Assembly (NCBI GenBank): GCA_016708875.1
Contig: JADJFA010000001.1
Location: 690,001 to 754,000, forward strand
Direction: 5' to 3'
DNA length: 64,000 bases
Source of the DNA: Lewinellaceae bacterium
GTDB lineage: Bacteria; Bacteroidota; Bacteroidia; Chitinophagales; Saprospiraceae
The notes below the pieces were generated by a model, which was not told where the DNA came from, made no database searches, and worked only from the letters and a program-made list of their open reading frames with translations. This document shows, one piece after another, positions 15,144-23,784 of the stretch. A program made the translations under genes and the position numbers. The first letter of the stretch is position 1. Each line of letters starts with the position of its first letter.

Positions 15144-17759
15144 CTACTTCGTCACCACAAACTTCCTCGCCCCCCAAACCTTACCCCCCGTCTGGGCATA
15201 AGCAATGTAAATACCCGCCGGAATTCCCAGTAAATCAATCCTTTCTTCATGTTTCCCAAAGCCTTTGACCTGTTTTTTGAACACGGTTCTGCCCGACAAA
15301 TCAACAATGCTGATCTCTGCCATTTGGCCCGATTTCAAATGTTCCACTTTTAAAACAGTCGCCATGGAGGCCGGGTTTGGTGAAATGCTCAGCATCGGCG
15401 CCGCATAACCGTTGGGAGTGAAGGTGTTGGAGTTTTCGCCCAATTTCAAGGAATCAATCGGGAACGTAAGGAGGCTTCGTGCAAACGTGCCGGCAATGAG
15501 CGTCCGCTGATCAAGGTTTATTCCCAGACTGTAAACAGGAACCGTTGGGATGCCAGTTCCAAGCCGCTCCCAACGCTGGCCTCCATTGGTGGTGCCATAA
15601 ACGCCACCATCTGTAGCGGCAAAGATGACAGAGTCCTGATGACCAGGCAGAATAACCAGATCGTTTATGGCCAAATTGGGCAAATCACCCACTATGGGCG
15701 TCCAGTTTCCACCTAGATTGTCAGATCGGTGAATGCGCGGCGTAAAGTCGTTGCTCTTGTAACCCGTATGGCTTACAAACACACGATTTGGGTCTGATGG
15801 CGAGGCTTTTATGGAGGAGACATAGCGCTCCGGAAGCCCGTCAGTAATATTCACCCATGTTTGGTTGGCAGGGTTTCCGCGCCAAATATTGGCATCCGTA
15901 GTGCCCACATAAATCAGATCTGGGTCAAGCGGGCTTTCGTGCACGCTGCTGATGGTATGGTAGCGCGAGCCAAAAATATTTCCATCCGTAAGGTCTTGGC
16001 TGATGGGCGTCCAAATGGGCAGGTGTCCGAATCCTTGGTACATTCGATAGGTTCCGGTGTACATCACATTTTCATCGTGGTTGCTGATAGCGTATTGCAT
16101 ATCCCAATGGCGGCGGTCGTTTTCGTCAATGCCTTGTGTTGCAGGGTCGAAATTGCCTCCATTGGTGGTTCCGTAAATGGAGCCATTTTGAAATTCGTAG
16201 TAATAAATATTTGGGTTTAATGGGTGGAAAACGGCCTGAAACCCATCGCCGCCAAAAACGGACATCCAGTTTTCCAGGTTTGCGGCATTGCCCTTGCTGG
16301 TGCCATTGTCTTGTGCACCGCCATAATAAAACGCTGGATCGTGCGGGTTGTATGCCACGCGATAGAACTGGGTGGTGGGGATATTCTCGATTTTTTGCCA
16401 GGAATTGGCATTGTCCGTGGAGCGGTAGAGGCCCCCGTCGGTAGCAAGCAGGTACGTTTGAGCGTCGGGGAAGGCGAGGTCGTGGTGGTCGGCGTGTACG
16501 CCTTGTTGGAACCCTGCGCCCAACTCCCAACTCTCCCCTCCATCTTGGGAACGCCAGCTTTCCACTCCCAAAAGCCAGATATCCAATGGATTAAAGGGAT
16601 TGATTCGGATTTTGCCAAAATACTTGCTTTGAAAGCCAAAACTCAATCCCTCACATGGGTTTTCATTCCAGCTTGCACCCCCATCAAAGGATTCAAAAAG
16701 CCCGGAGAACTCCAGGTTAGTATTCACATAGGAGGCAAAAAGGTGGTTGGCATTGGTGGGGTCAATGGCAAGGCCTATTCGGCTTTGCTCCCCTTCCGGT
16801 AGACCGCCGCCGAGTTTTGTCCAGGTATTGCCACCATCAATGGTTTTCCAGATTCGGGCGTTTTCTCCACTTATGATACTCTCCTGGTTGTTACGGATTC
16901 GATCCCAAGCGGCGGCATAAAGGGTGTTGGGGTCGGTGGGCGACATCACTAAATCAATGATGCCCGCCTCATCGGAAATGAAAAGTTTTTGCTGCCAATC
17001 TGTGCCACTGTTTGTGGTTTTGTAAAGCCCCCTATCGTTGTTCCGTTCAAATGGCAAGCCCATTGAACCGACATAAAGCGTATTTGGGAATTGTGGATTG
17101 AGTGCGATTTTTGAAATAATCCGTTGATTTTCAAGACCAACATGTTGCCAGGTGCCGCCCTCATCAAGGCTGCGCCAAAGTCCGTCGCCTATTAATGGAT
17201 AGCCGCTGATGTTGGGATCGCCTGTTCCCACATACACGATTCCATTATTGGGATCCACTTCAATATCACTGATTGCGAGGAAGTTCTGATCATCAAAGAC
17301 TGGCTTCCAGGTCTGCCCGGCATTTACGGATTTCCATACCCCGCCGTGGGAGTAGCCGATGTAGATCACGTTTGGGTTGTTGGGATGAATCTCCACTGTA
17401 TTGATACGTGCCCCGATATTAGCCGGGCCTTCGAGCTTCCAGGGGGCGGAGAAGCCTATGTTGCCATCGCGGAGTTTTGCCGCTGATGCGGATTGATGTG
17501 CATCAGCCAATGCATCTGTGTATGTATGCACGTCGGTTCGGAAATCGGGCCATTCGCGCAGCGCGAAGAACCACTCGGCAGGGCGAAGGTTGCTGCTGTC
17601 CTTCAATAGAGTCCCCTCATTTTCAGGGTTTTGCTCCAGCCCGGAGGATTTATCACTTTGAATCTTTTTTAGTAGAAAAAACAAAGCGACGAGCACGATT
17701 GCTGCAAGTATGATGAGATTTCGGGCTGGAAATGGGGCGCGGGTTTGACGTTGGAACAT
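15144..17759 (-). CDS. Asp-box (BNR/sortilin-like) secreted protein with T9SS sorting domain
   Basis: 871 residues. The N-terminus MFQRQTRAPFPARNLIILAAIVLVALFFLL is a basic stretch followed by one membrane/signal segment. The bulk consists of repeated Asp-box motifs of the form SxDxGxxW (NAGQTW, DEGGTW, NSGTDW, DGGNTW, DGGASW, DGGESW), indicating one or two beta-propellers as in VPS10/sortilin and sialidase-like proteins. The last 80 residues (LSISPNPASMATVLKVE ... GIYIAYAQTGG) are a type A T9SS C-terminal domain, so the protein is exported across the outer membrane. No catalytic residues of sialidases are evident. Binding or adhesive role is inference. Confidence 0.88.
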   Translation of the reverse strand: MFQRQTRAPFPARNLIILAAIVLVALFFLLKKIQSDKSSGLEQNPENEGTLLKDSSNLRPAEWFFALREWPDFRTDVHTYTDALADAHQSASAAKLRDGNIGFSAPWKLEGPANIGARINTVEIHPNNPNVIYIGYSHGGVWKSVNAGQTWKPVFDDQNFLAISDIEVDPNNGIVYVGTGDPNISGYPLIGDGLWRSLDEGGTWQHVGLENQRIISKIALNPQFPNTLYVGSMGLPFERNNDRGLYKTTNSGTDWQQKLFISDEAGIIDLVMSPTDPNTLYAAAWDRIRNNQESIISGENARIWKTIDGGNTWTKLGGGLPEGEQSRIGLAIDPTNANHLFASYVNTNLEFSGLFESFDGGASWNENPCEGLSFGFQSKYFGKIRINPFNPLDIWLLGVESWRSQDGGESWELGAGFQQGVHADHHDLAFPDAQTYLLATDGGLYRSTDNANSWQKIENIPTTQFYRVAYNPHDPAFYYGGAQDNGTSKGNAANLENWMSVFGGDGFQAVFHPLNPNIYYYEFQNGSIYGTTNGGNFDPATQGIDENDRRHWDMQYAISNHDENVMYTGTYRMYQGFGHLPIWTPISQDLTDGNIFGSRYHTISSVHESPLDPDLIYVGTTDANIWRGNPANQTWVNITDGLPERYVSSIKASPSDPNRVFVSHTGYKSNDFTPRIHRSDNLGGNWTPIVGDLPNLAINDLVILPGHQDSVIFAATDGGVYGTTNGGQRWERLGTGIPTVPVYSLGINLDQRTLIAGTFARSLLTFPIDSLKLGENSNTFTPNGYAAPMLSISPNPASMATVLKVEHLKSGQMAEISIVDLSGRTVFKKQVKGFGKHEERIDLLGIPAGIYIAYAQTGGKVWGARKFVVTK

Positions 17760-17929
17760 AACGGAGAAAAAGCGTTGGTCAAGGCTGCGAAGATAAGGTC
17801 TTTGAAAAGCAGCGAAAGCGGAAACTTAAGGCTCTGCCGATTTGAGCATGTTTACTCGGTGAGGATATCCTTTCACACCCAGAGAACACCCGTTCGGTCA
17901 GTCTTCCATAATTTACTAAAGACGGAAAC

Positions 17930-17937
17930 TACCTTTG
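17930..17937 (+). promoter_or_regulatory. -7 element upstream of the 17976 gene
   Basis: TACCTTTG, 38 bases before the ATG at 17976. An upstream TTTA at the expected region is a weak -33. The divergent interval 17760-17929 holds no other gene. Confidence 0.4.
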
Positions 17938-17975
17938 GAAAAACTTTATAACCGTTACCCAAACAAATAATTTGC

Positions 17976-19673
17976 ATGAAAAATCTACTTCTATTATTCG
18001 CATTGTCCTTGATCAACCAATACCTGTCCGCACAACCTTGCCTCAATTCCCAGTCATCCATTGACATTCACGGCAACAACATTCAAGCCCGTATTCTGAA
18101 TGGAGGCGACCTCTTTACCGATTTGGCAAATGGACAATTTCTGCCAAATCCTGACCCGAATTCCTTCGAAAACCCTTCTACCATATTCGCCGCTGGAATT
18201 TGGTTGGGAGGGATTGACCCCGGAGGAAATCTCAAGCTCGCGACGGTTGACTACCGTAGCAACCTTAAGTTTGACTACACCCCAGGGCCACTGGATGAAA
18301 ACGGAACAACAAACGTCTTTAACTGCTCCAACTGGGATCGCCATTTTCGAGTTACAGGAGATCAAATTGCCGCTTTTCGCGCTGCACTCCCGCTTACTAC
18401 CTCTGAACTAATAACTCAATTTCGTGACATTGCAGGCTGGCCTGCTTTGGGCAACCCGTTTTTTGCAGACGTTTGGGGTTATGATCTTCCTTTCTCAACA
18501 CAAGGGCTTGCGTCTTTCCACGATGAAGACAACAATGGCAGCTACGATCCGCTTTCGGGAGATTATCCTGTAGTTGAGTTGCGTGGTATTCCGGCCTTTG
18601 TCCCTGCTGAAATTATCTGGAGTGTTTTTAATGACCAAAATGGTGGGGGGCCTCATTCTGCCAGTGGTGGCAAGGCGCTGCAAGCCGAAATACAGCTCAC
18701 GGTATGGGCTTTTAATTGCCAAGATGAGCCTGTATTGAACAACACCATTTTCACCTCACACAAAATCATCAACCGTGCCAGCGAACCTACAGACTCCACT
18801 ACTTTTGGGATCTGGGTAGATATTGATTTGGGCTGTTATTTGGATGATTATCTAGGTTGCAACCCTAGTTTAAATACTATGTACGCCTATAATCAGGATG
18901 CAGTGGACGGTCAGCCTGGCAATACTTGCCTAGGTGTGCCTACTTTCTCGGACGCCCCACCTGTACAAAGCATCACTTTTTTAAGTCATCCTTTAAGCAC
19001 ATTCATTGCGCCAAGTGGTTCCGGAGGCAACCCTCCCCCGGCCACCACAGACCCAACATCACCCTACGAAATCTATAATTACATGACAGGAAGCTGGCGC
19101 GATGGTACTCCATTAACTTATGGTGGGAATGGTTATGGTGGCAATACGCCTACCAGTCACTTATTCCCAAGTGATCCAGCCAATTCAAGTGGATGGAGCA
19201 TGTGTACTGCAAATCTTGCTTTTGGTGACCGCCGAATGCTCGGAACCACAAATCTTGGGCAAATGTTACCCGGCCAAATTGAGTACTTTAATACCGCTTG
19301 GGCATTTCATCCCAACCCTTCCTTACCATGCGGCATTGGCACGACCTTCAGTGATGTGAATACAATAGTCAACCTTTACAACAATGATTTTGAAGGAGTT
19401 TGCGGCCCATTGAAAGCTCCCTCACTGCCCGCCGACAGCCTCCAACTTTTCCCCAACCCTACCTCTGGTTCCGCCCTTTTGCGTTATGGATCACTTCGAC
19501 CAGTTTCGCTCCGGGCATTTGATGCCGCAGGTCGAATGGTGCTGGAAAAAACGAACAACTTTGAGAAGCAAGAAACTGTAATTGAAACAGCCACCTTTGC
19601 TGCTGGCATTTACGTACTCCAAATTGTAACTGAACAAGGCACCGCAACGAAGAAATTAACGGTGGTGCGATAA
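17976..19673 (+). CDS. Secreted T9SS type A protein of unknown function
   Basis: 565 residues with signal peptide MKNLLLLFALSLINQYLSA. The mature part begins with the motif IQARILNGGDLFTDL...ENPSTIFAAGIWLGGID seen in large secreted Bacteroidota proteins, often described as hypothetical cell-surface proteins. The C-terminus LQLFPNPTSGSALLRYG ... FAAGIYVLQIVTEQG is a T9SS sorting domain. Eleven or so cysteines are spread through the middle (for example LGCYLDDYLGC), suggesting disulphides. I recognise no enzyme domain. Its start is supported by the upstream TACCTTTG element. Confidence 0.85.
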   Translation: MKNLLLLFALSLINQYLSAQPCLNSQSSIDIHGNNIQARILNGGDLFTDLANGQFLPNPDPNSFENPSTIFAAGIWLGGIDPGGNLKLATVDYRSNLKFDYTPGPLDENGTTNVFNCSNWDRHFRVTGDQIAAFRAALPLTTSELITQFRDIAGWPALGNPFFADVWGYDLPFSTQGLASFHDEDNNGSYDPLSGDYPVVELRGIPAFVPAEIIWSVFNDQNGGGPHSASGGKALQAEIQLTVWAFNCQDEPVLNNTIFTSHKIINRASEPTDSTTFGIWVDIDLGCYLDDYLGCNPSLNTMYAYNQDAVDGQPGNTCLGVPTFSDAPPVQSITFLSHPLSTFIAPSGSGGNPPPATTDPTSPYEIYNYMTGSWRDGTPLTYGGNGYGGNTPTSHLFPSDPANSSGWSMCTANLAFGDRRMLGTTNLGQMLPGQIEYFNTAWAFHPNPSLPCGIGTTFSDVNTIVNLYNNDFEGVCGPLKAPSLPADSLQLFPNPTSGSALLRYGSLRPVSLRAFDAAGRMVLEKTNNFEKQETVIETATFAAGIYVLQIVTEQGTATKKLTVVR

Positions 19674-19718
19674 GGCAAAATTAATATGTGGTGGCATGGC
19701 ATTGTCGTGCCACCCTTT

Positions 19719-19726
19719 TACTTTTG
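19719..19726 (+). promoter_or_regulatory. -7 element of the alkD-like gene
   Basis: TACTTTTG, five bases before the ATG at 19732, implying a leaderless transcript. This position also argues for 19732 rather than 19696 as the start. Confidence 0.45.
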
Positions 19727-19731
19727 CCAAA

Positions 19732-20427
19732 ATGCTGACACCTACTGAGTATTACACCCTGGTACGCGAAACCTTCCGTGCCCATGGCAATCCCGACACC
19801 GCTCAGGGCCAAATGGCCTATATGCGCAATCAATTTGAGTTTTTTGGCCTCAAAATGCCCCAGTGGATGGGGCTTACAAAGCGTATCCATACCGAAAACG
19901 GCATCCCAGAAGGCGAAGATTTGAAAAAACTGGTGCGGCTTTGCTTCGAAGATGAGCATCGGGAAATGCACTATTTCGGGCTGGAAACATTGCAGAAAGT
20001 CTTGAAAAAACAGCCTCCAGAATGTATCGAATTTTTGGAAGAACTGATACTCACCCGCTCCTGGTGGGATACGGTTGATTGGATCAACAAACTGGTAGGC
20101 TTACATTTTCGGCAGTACCCCGAACTGATAAAGCCGGTCACGGAGCGATGGATGGCTTCTGGAAATTTTTGGTTACAGCGTGTTTGTCTTATTTTTCAAT
20201 TGACCTACAAGGACAAAACGAACGCTGTGCTGCTTTTTGATTATGCGGAAAGGGTTGCTGCCTCAAAGGAGTTTTTCCTACAAAAAGGGGCTGGTTGGGC
20301 ATTGCGACAATACGCCAAAACCAATCCTGAGGCGGTCGTTGATTTTGTTGAAAAAACGAAACTTTCTCCCTTGACGCGACGGGAGGCCTTGAAGCATGTA
20401 GGGCGAACTTCAGTTCGCCAACATTAG
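19732..20427 (+). CDS. DNA alkylation repair protein, AlkD-like HEAT-repeat glycosylase
   Basis: 231 residues, alpha-helical HEAT-like repeats. WWDTVDWINKLVGLHF matches the conserved Trp/Asp motif of AlkD, which lines the DNA-binding cleft and catalyses removal of 3- and 7-alkylpurines; KTNPEAVVDFV and LTRREALKH are the usual C-terminal motifs. The final residues VGRTSVRQH and the stop are encoded by the first unit of the palindromic repeat cluster at 20397, so the repeat has supplied the end of the gene. The start follows a TACTTTTG element. Confidence 0.88.
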   Translation: MLTPTEYYTLVRETFRAHGNPDTAQGQMAYMRNQFEFFGLKMPQWMGLTKRIHTENGIPEGEDLKKLVRLCFEDEHREMHYFGLETLQKVLKKQPPECIEFLEELILTRSWWDTVDWINKLVGLHFRQYPELIKPVTERWMASGNFWLQRVCLIFQLTYKDKTNAVLLFDYAERVAASKEFFLQKGAGWALRQYAKTNPEAVVDFVEKTKLSPLTRREALKHVGRTSVRQH

Positions 20428-20511
20428 CCCTATTCAAAGTGTTTTTGCGAACTGAAGTTCGCCACCAATACCTCTTTCAAACTGTTTAGACGAACTGAAG
20501 TTCGCCCTACA
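20397..20511. repeat. Cluster of three palindromic units, GCGAAC..GTTCGC type
   Basis: Three copies of an 16-18 bp palindrome (ggcgaacttcagttcgcc at 20402-20419, gcgaactgaagttcgcc at 20447-20463, cgaactgaagttcgcc at 20491-20506). The outer two are arranged as a perfect 21-bp inverted repeat starting tgtagggcgaac. A related cluster with a different stem pair is at 63369-63471. REP-like; terminator or mobile palindrome roles are possible. Confidence 0.75.
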
Positions 20512-20515
20512 ACAC

Positions 20516-20549
20516 AACGCCCCGCTGAGCGCTAACTCGGCGGGGCGTT
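20516..20549. terminator. GC-rich hairpin downstream of the small ORF 20577-20666
   Basis: Ten-pair stem aacgccccgc / gcggggcgtt around a 14-nt loop. The T-tract is weak on both strands (ttgtgttgt on the minus strand), so termination is possible but not certain. Confidence 0.5.
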
Positions 20550-20576
20550 ACTTGTTGTGTGTGGTGAAAAACTTGG

Positions 20577-20666
20577 TTAGGCGGTCGCTGGGGCTCTCAA
20601 TGCATAAATTTTTCGGCCAGCGTAGATCGCGGCAAGTACTAACGTGTACGTGAAAGTGGCTGTCAT
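20577..20666 (-). CDS. Candidate 29-residue hydrophobic peptide
   Basis: ATG at 20666 to TAA at 20577 encodes MTATFTYTLVLAAIYAGRKI followed by YALRAPATA: one short hydrophobic stretch and a basic tail. A strong hairpin (20516-20549) follows in the same direction. A second ORF of the same style, with a far better terminator and promoter, is at 25076-25171. No homologue is recalled and coding is unproven. The rest of 20428-20854 shows only the repeats and hairpin described. Confidence 0.35.
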   Translation of the reverse strand: MTATFTYTLVLAAIYAGRKIYALRAPATA

Positions 20667-20854
20667 GGTTAAGAATGTCGGTTTAGTGATTAAAAAATAA
20701 TGGCTTTGGGAGCGTCTTGTAAAGACCGTATGGTAACGCGAGGTCTTACCCATGCGCTGCCACGTTTTTGAAAAAAAAATTAATAAAATTTCAACCCCCT
20801 CATTTTCAATGGTTTAAACCTAAATTTTGTGTCAAAAAAAGGGCTTTTTAGATC

Positions 20855-20904
20855 TTCTACGAAAAAATTCGTAGAAAAATTTGCAACTACGAAATAGTTC
20901 GTAG
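20855..20904 (+). promoter_or_regulatory. Two BlaI/MecI-type operators
   Basis: Two 18-bp dyads, ctacgaaaaaattcgtag (20857-20874) and ctacgaaatagttcgtag (20887-20904), share arms CTACGAA/TTCGTAG. Their centres are 30 bp apart, about three helical turns, which puts both on one DNA face. They stand 67-114 bp upstream of the BlaI-like gene, where autoregulation is normal for the family. The leader between them and the gene contains atcaccaa-type short repeats (20918-20955). Confidence 0.75.
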
Positions 20905-20970
20905 AATCTTTGCGTTCAAATCACCGTATCACCAATCACCAAATCACCAATCACAGATCCACCCTTCAAC

Positions 20971-21393
20971 ATGAACATTGCCAAGCCTACCGATTCCGAA
21001 CTCGAAATCCTCCACATCCTTTGGGAGCAAGGCCCCAGTAACGTACGCACGGTAAATGACCTACTCAACGAGCGGCGTCGAAGCGGCCACGCATCCTCAC
21101 GGCTTTCGGCCAAACCCAAAGAATCGGCTGGCTACACTACCACGCTGAAACTCATGCAGATCATGTTTGAAAAAGGTCTGGTGACACGAGTTGAGGAAGG
21201 ACGCACCCACGCATACACGGCTTTCATACGCGAAAGTGACACGCAAGACCTACTGCTCCAACAGTTTGTAGACAACGCCTTCCGGGGTAGCACCGCCCGA
21301 CTAGTGATGCAAGCCCTCGGCAACCACGAGGCCAGCACCGAAGAACTCGACGAGATAAAAGCACTCATCGCCAAGATCGAACAAGGGAAATAG
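20971..21393 (+). CDS. BlaI/MecI/CopY-family transcriptional repressor
   Basis: 140 residues. The N-terminal winged helix starts KPTDSELEILHILWEQGPSNVRTVNDLL, the standard BlaI/MecI signature, followed by the YTTTLKLMQIMFEKGLVTR recognition-helix and wing region. The C-terminal dimerisation part includes LLLQQFVDNAFRGSTARLVMQAL. Relative to typical BlaI proteins there is a short insertion (RRSGHASSRLSAKPKESAG) between helices. It probably represses its own operon through the two dyads upstream and is inactivated by the downstream membrane peptidase. Confidence 0.93.
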   Translation: MNIAKPTDSELEILHILWEQGPSNVRTVNDLLNERRRSGHASSRLSAKPKESAGYTTTLKLMQIMFEKGLVTRVEEGRTHAYTAFIRESDTQDLLLQQFVDNAFRGSTARLVMQALGNHEASTEELDEIKALIAKIEQGK

Positions 21394-21468
21394 GACTTTA
21401 GACTATTTGACTTTGGGCTTGCACGTCTATGGTCCAATGTCCAACTATCCAACGTCAAAATTTAAGCT

Positions 21469-23709
21469 ATGATCACAATGCCCGACTCCTTCCTTCGCGC
21501 CCTAGGCTGGGCACTCGCACATTCCTTGTGGCAAGGCGCCTTGGCTGCACTGCTGCTTTTAATCGTATTGCCTCGCTTGCAATCAGCCCGGCAACGTTAT
21601 TGGGCAGCTTACGGGGCTTTGATGACCGTGCTTATTGCGGCGCTTGGCACATTTATATGGAAGTTTGAACCGAGTGCATCTATGGCAAATTCTACTATTG
21701 CCTTGGAAACATCGACCCCGACCGCGTTTTTTATTGAAAATCAATTGATTGGAAACACAATTGGCGAATCCTTCTCCAACTGGCTGGAGACAAACCACGC
21801 GCTCATTGTGGCCATTTGGCTGATCGGTTTTATGTTTTTCCTGTTGCGATTGGGCGGCGGACTTTGGCAAGTGCATCGCCTGCGGACGCGTGGGCTGAAC
21901 GCGCTGGAGGCCGTTTGGCAAGAAAAACTAGCAACCCTAAGAAGGCAAATGGGCATTTCACGAAGCGTCCATCTTTTTGAATCGGCGTGGGTACACACGC
22001 CGCTCACAATTGGTTGGTTAAAGCCTGCAATCCTTCTGCCCATCAGTTTTGTGAACCAACTTTCGCCCGCTGAAGTAGAAGCAGTGCTGGCACATGAGTT
22101 GGCGCACATCGCCCGGCGCGACTGGGTTTTTAATCTCCTGCAAGCCTTTGTCGAAAGCCTATTTTATTACCACCCAGCCGTGTGGTGGGTATCGCAGGTC
22201 GTTCGCCGTGAGCGTGAAAATGCTTGCGATGATGTCGCTTTGGCCGCCACCGGCAATCCGCTCGCTTTTGCCCGTGCGCTCGTGCAAGTACAGGAACTGG
22301 CCGCTTCTGTACCAGCACTTTCGCTCGCCATGAGTGGCAAACGCCGCCGCCCGCTATTGGACCGGGTGCGGCGCATCTTAAACCAAGCACCACAACAACA
22401 ACATCAAGTTATGGAAAAGATCACAGCAACCGTCATATTGCTCGCACTACTGGCCCTGGTGGGCCTGCGGGCCAATTCTGTTCCGTCTATTGAGGCCGCT
22501 TTTGCCCAAATTGCGGACATCCCCACAACATTTTTTAGCGGAGAAAACAATGAAGATCAAGTAGTTGGCGACAGTTTGCCAAAACCAAAAAGTACGCGAA
22601 AAATAACGCGCGAAGACGACGATCAACGGGTGGAGGCCGAGTATAAAGACGGCAAATTGACCAGATTGAACATTGATGGAGAGGAAATCCCTTCTTCAGA
22701 ATTTGAACAGCACGAAGCACTCATTGAAGAACTGGCTGAAGACGTACCACCCCCGCCACCACCTGCTCCACATTTTTTTGGGGATGGCCCGGGATCTCAC
22801 GGCTGGAATGCGCCCTCCCCTCCCGGAGCGCCGAGCGCACCGGATGCTCCAAGCGCCTTTTGGTTTCAAACACCAGGATCCCCTGCGGATGCACCGACAC
22901 CGCCGTTCCCTCCAATGCCAGCGTTCGGTGGTGGCATTAGTATTGTGTCGGACAAGGATGGGGAAGGAAATACCATCATCCGGCTTGACAATAATGGGAA
23001 AGACACAGAAGTAGTTGTCAAAAACGGTGAGTTATGGATTAATGGTAGAAAATTAGAAAAAGGGGAAGAATTCCTTATTCCTGGGTTTCTTTTTGGCGAA
23101 GATGGCGAGCATTTTTTCTTTGATGGGGATGAAGGTCATGGTGAAGGTCATGGTGAAGGCCATGGAGAAGGTCATGGTGAAGGGGATTTTGCCCCGAGTG
23201 GTCGGACCTCTCCTGAAGCAAGAGTAAGAATCAATGCTGAAATGCAGCGGGCTAAAGAGGAGCACAAAAAAGCCATGGAACGACACCAACGCGACATTGA
23301 ACGCGAGACGGAATTAGCCCATAAAGAATTCCAAAAGGAATGGAAACAGCGGGAGAAAGAATGGGCAAAGGAGCAAAAAAATTGGGAAAAGGAACAACTC
23401 AAATGGGAGCGCGAGCAAAAAGCCTGGCAAGAAGATCACCAAAGATGGCAAGCCGAGCATCGCGTATTAGAAGCCAAACACAAAGCTGCTCAAGAATTGC
23501 TGAAAAAGGAACTGCTTAGTGACGGGCTTATCAATGACCGAAACAACTTTTCGCTGAAAATCAATGCTAAAGAGTTGAAAGTCAACAAAAAAAAGCAATC
23601 AGAAGAATTGCGGCGCAAATACGAAACGCTTATCAAGAACTCCATGGGCTTGAATCTTGACGACGACAACTGGAATTTCAATTTCAACTTTAACGACGAT
23701 CAGGAATAA
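21469..23709 (+). CDS. M56-family (BlaR1-like) membrane metallopeptidase with His/Glu repeat
   Basis: 746 residues. Transmembrane helices near residues 8-30, 45-65 and 105-125 precede the cytoplasmic zinc protease domain, with HELAHIARRD (HExxH) at about 205 and the third ligand in ERENACDDVAL. A further helix follows at about 325. The long C-terminal part is unusual: a proline-rich stretch, a repeated HGEGHGEG segment (about residues 555-572), then a highly charged coiled coil of E/K/Q/W residues. There is no penicillin-binding sensor domain, so the signal is not beta-lactam by the BlaR1 mechanism. The His/Glu repeat could bind metal ions (inference). Forms an operon with the repressor 75 bp upstream. 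Confidence 0.9.
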   Translation: MITMPDSFLRALGWALAHSLWQGALAALLLLIVLPRLQSARQRYWAAYGALMTVLIAALGTFIWKFEPSASMANSTIALETSTPTAFFIENQLIGNTIGESFSNWLETNHALIVAIWLIGFMFFLLRLGGGLWQVHRLRTRGLNALEAVWQEKLATLRRQMGISRSVHLFESAWVHTPLTIGWLKPAILLPISFVNQLSPAEVEAVLAHELAHIARRDWVFNLLQAFVESLFYYHPAVWWVSQVVRRERENACDDVALAATGNPLAFARALVQVQELAASVPALSLAMSGKRRRPLLDRVRRILNQAPQQQHQVMEKITATVILLALLALVGLRANSVPSIEAAFAQIADIPTTFFSGENNEDQVVGDSLPKPKSTRKITREDDDQRVEAEYKDGKLTRLNIDGEEIPSSEFEQHEALIEELAEDVPPPPPPAPHFFGDGPGSHGWNAPSPPGAPSAPDAPSAFWFQTPGSPADAPTPPFPPMPAFGGGISIVSDKDGEGNTIIRLDNNGKDTEVVVKNGELWINGRKLEKGEEFLIPGFLFGEDGEHFFFDGDEGHGEGHGEGHGEGHGEGDFAPSGRTSPEARVRINAEMQRAKEEHKKAMERHQRDIERETELAHKEFQKEWKQREKEWAKEQKNWEKEQLKWEREQKAWQEDHQRWQAEHRVLEAKHKAAQELLKKELLSDGLINDRNNFSLKINAKELKVNKKKQSEELRRKYETLIKNSMGLNLDDDNWNFNFNFNDDQE

Positions 23710-23784
23710 GTGGCAGTAGGCATTAGCAGTAGGCAGGTCACCTAAGCTCGGTAGCCCTGCCTACTGCCCACTGCCAACTGCCAC
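23710..23784. repeat. Imperfect inverted repeat of the cagtaggcag type
   Basis: agtggcagtaggca... pairs with ...tgcccactgccaactgccact, around a core caggtcacctaagctcggta. The core is related to that at 34034-34129 (cacgacacccaagcttggca). It fills the gap between the convergent M56 and polyprenyl synthase genes. Confidence 0.6.

Noticed and set aside
20397..20511. CRISPR array
   Set aside because: Units are palindromic, of varying spacing, only three in number and inverted relative to each other; no cas genes.
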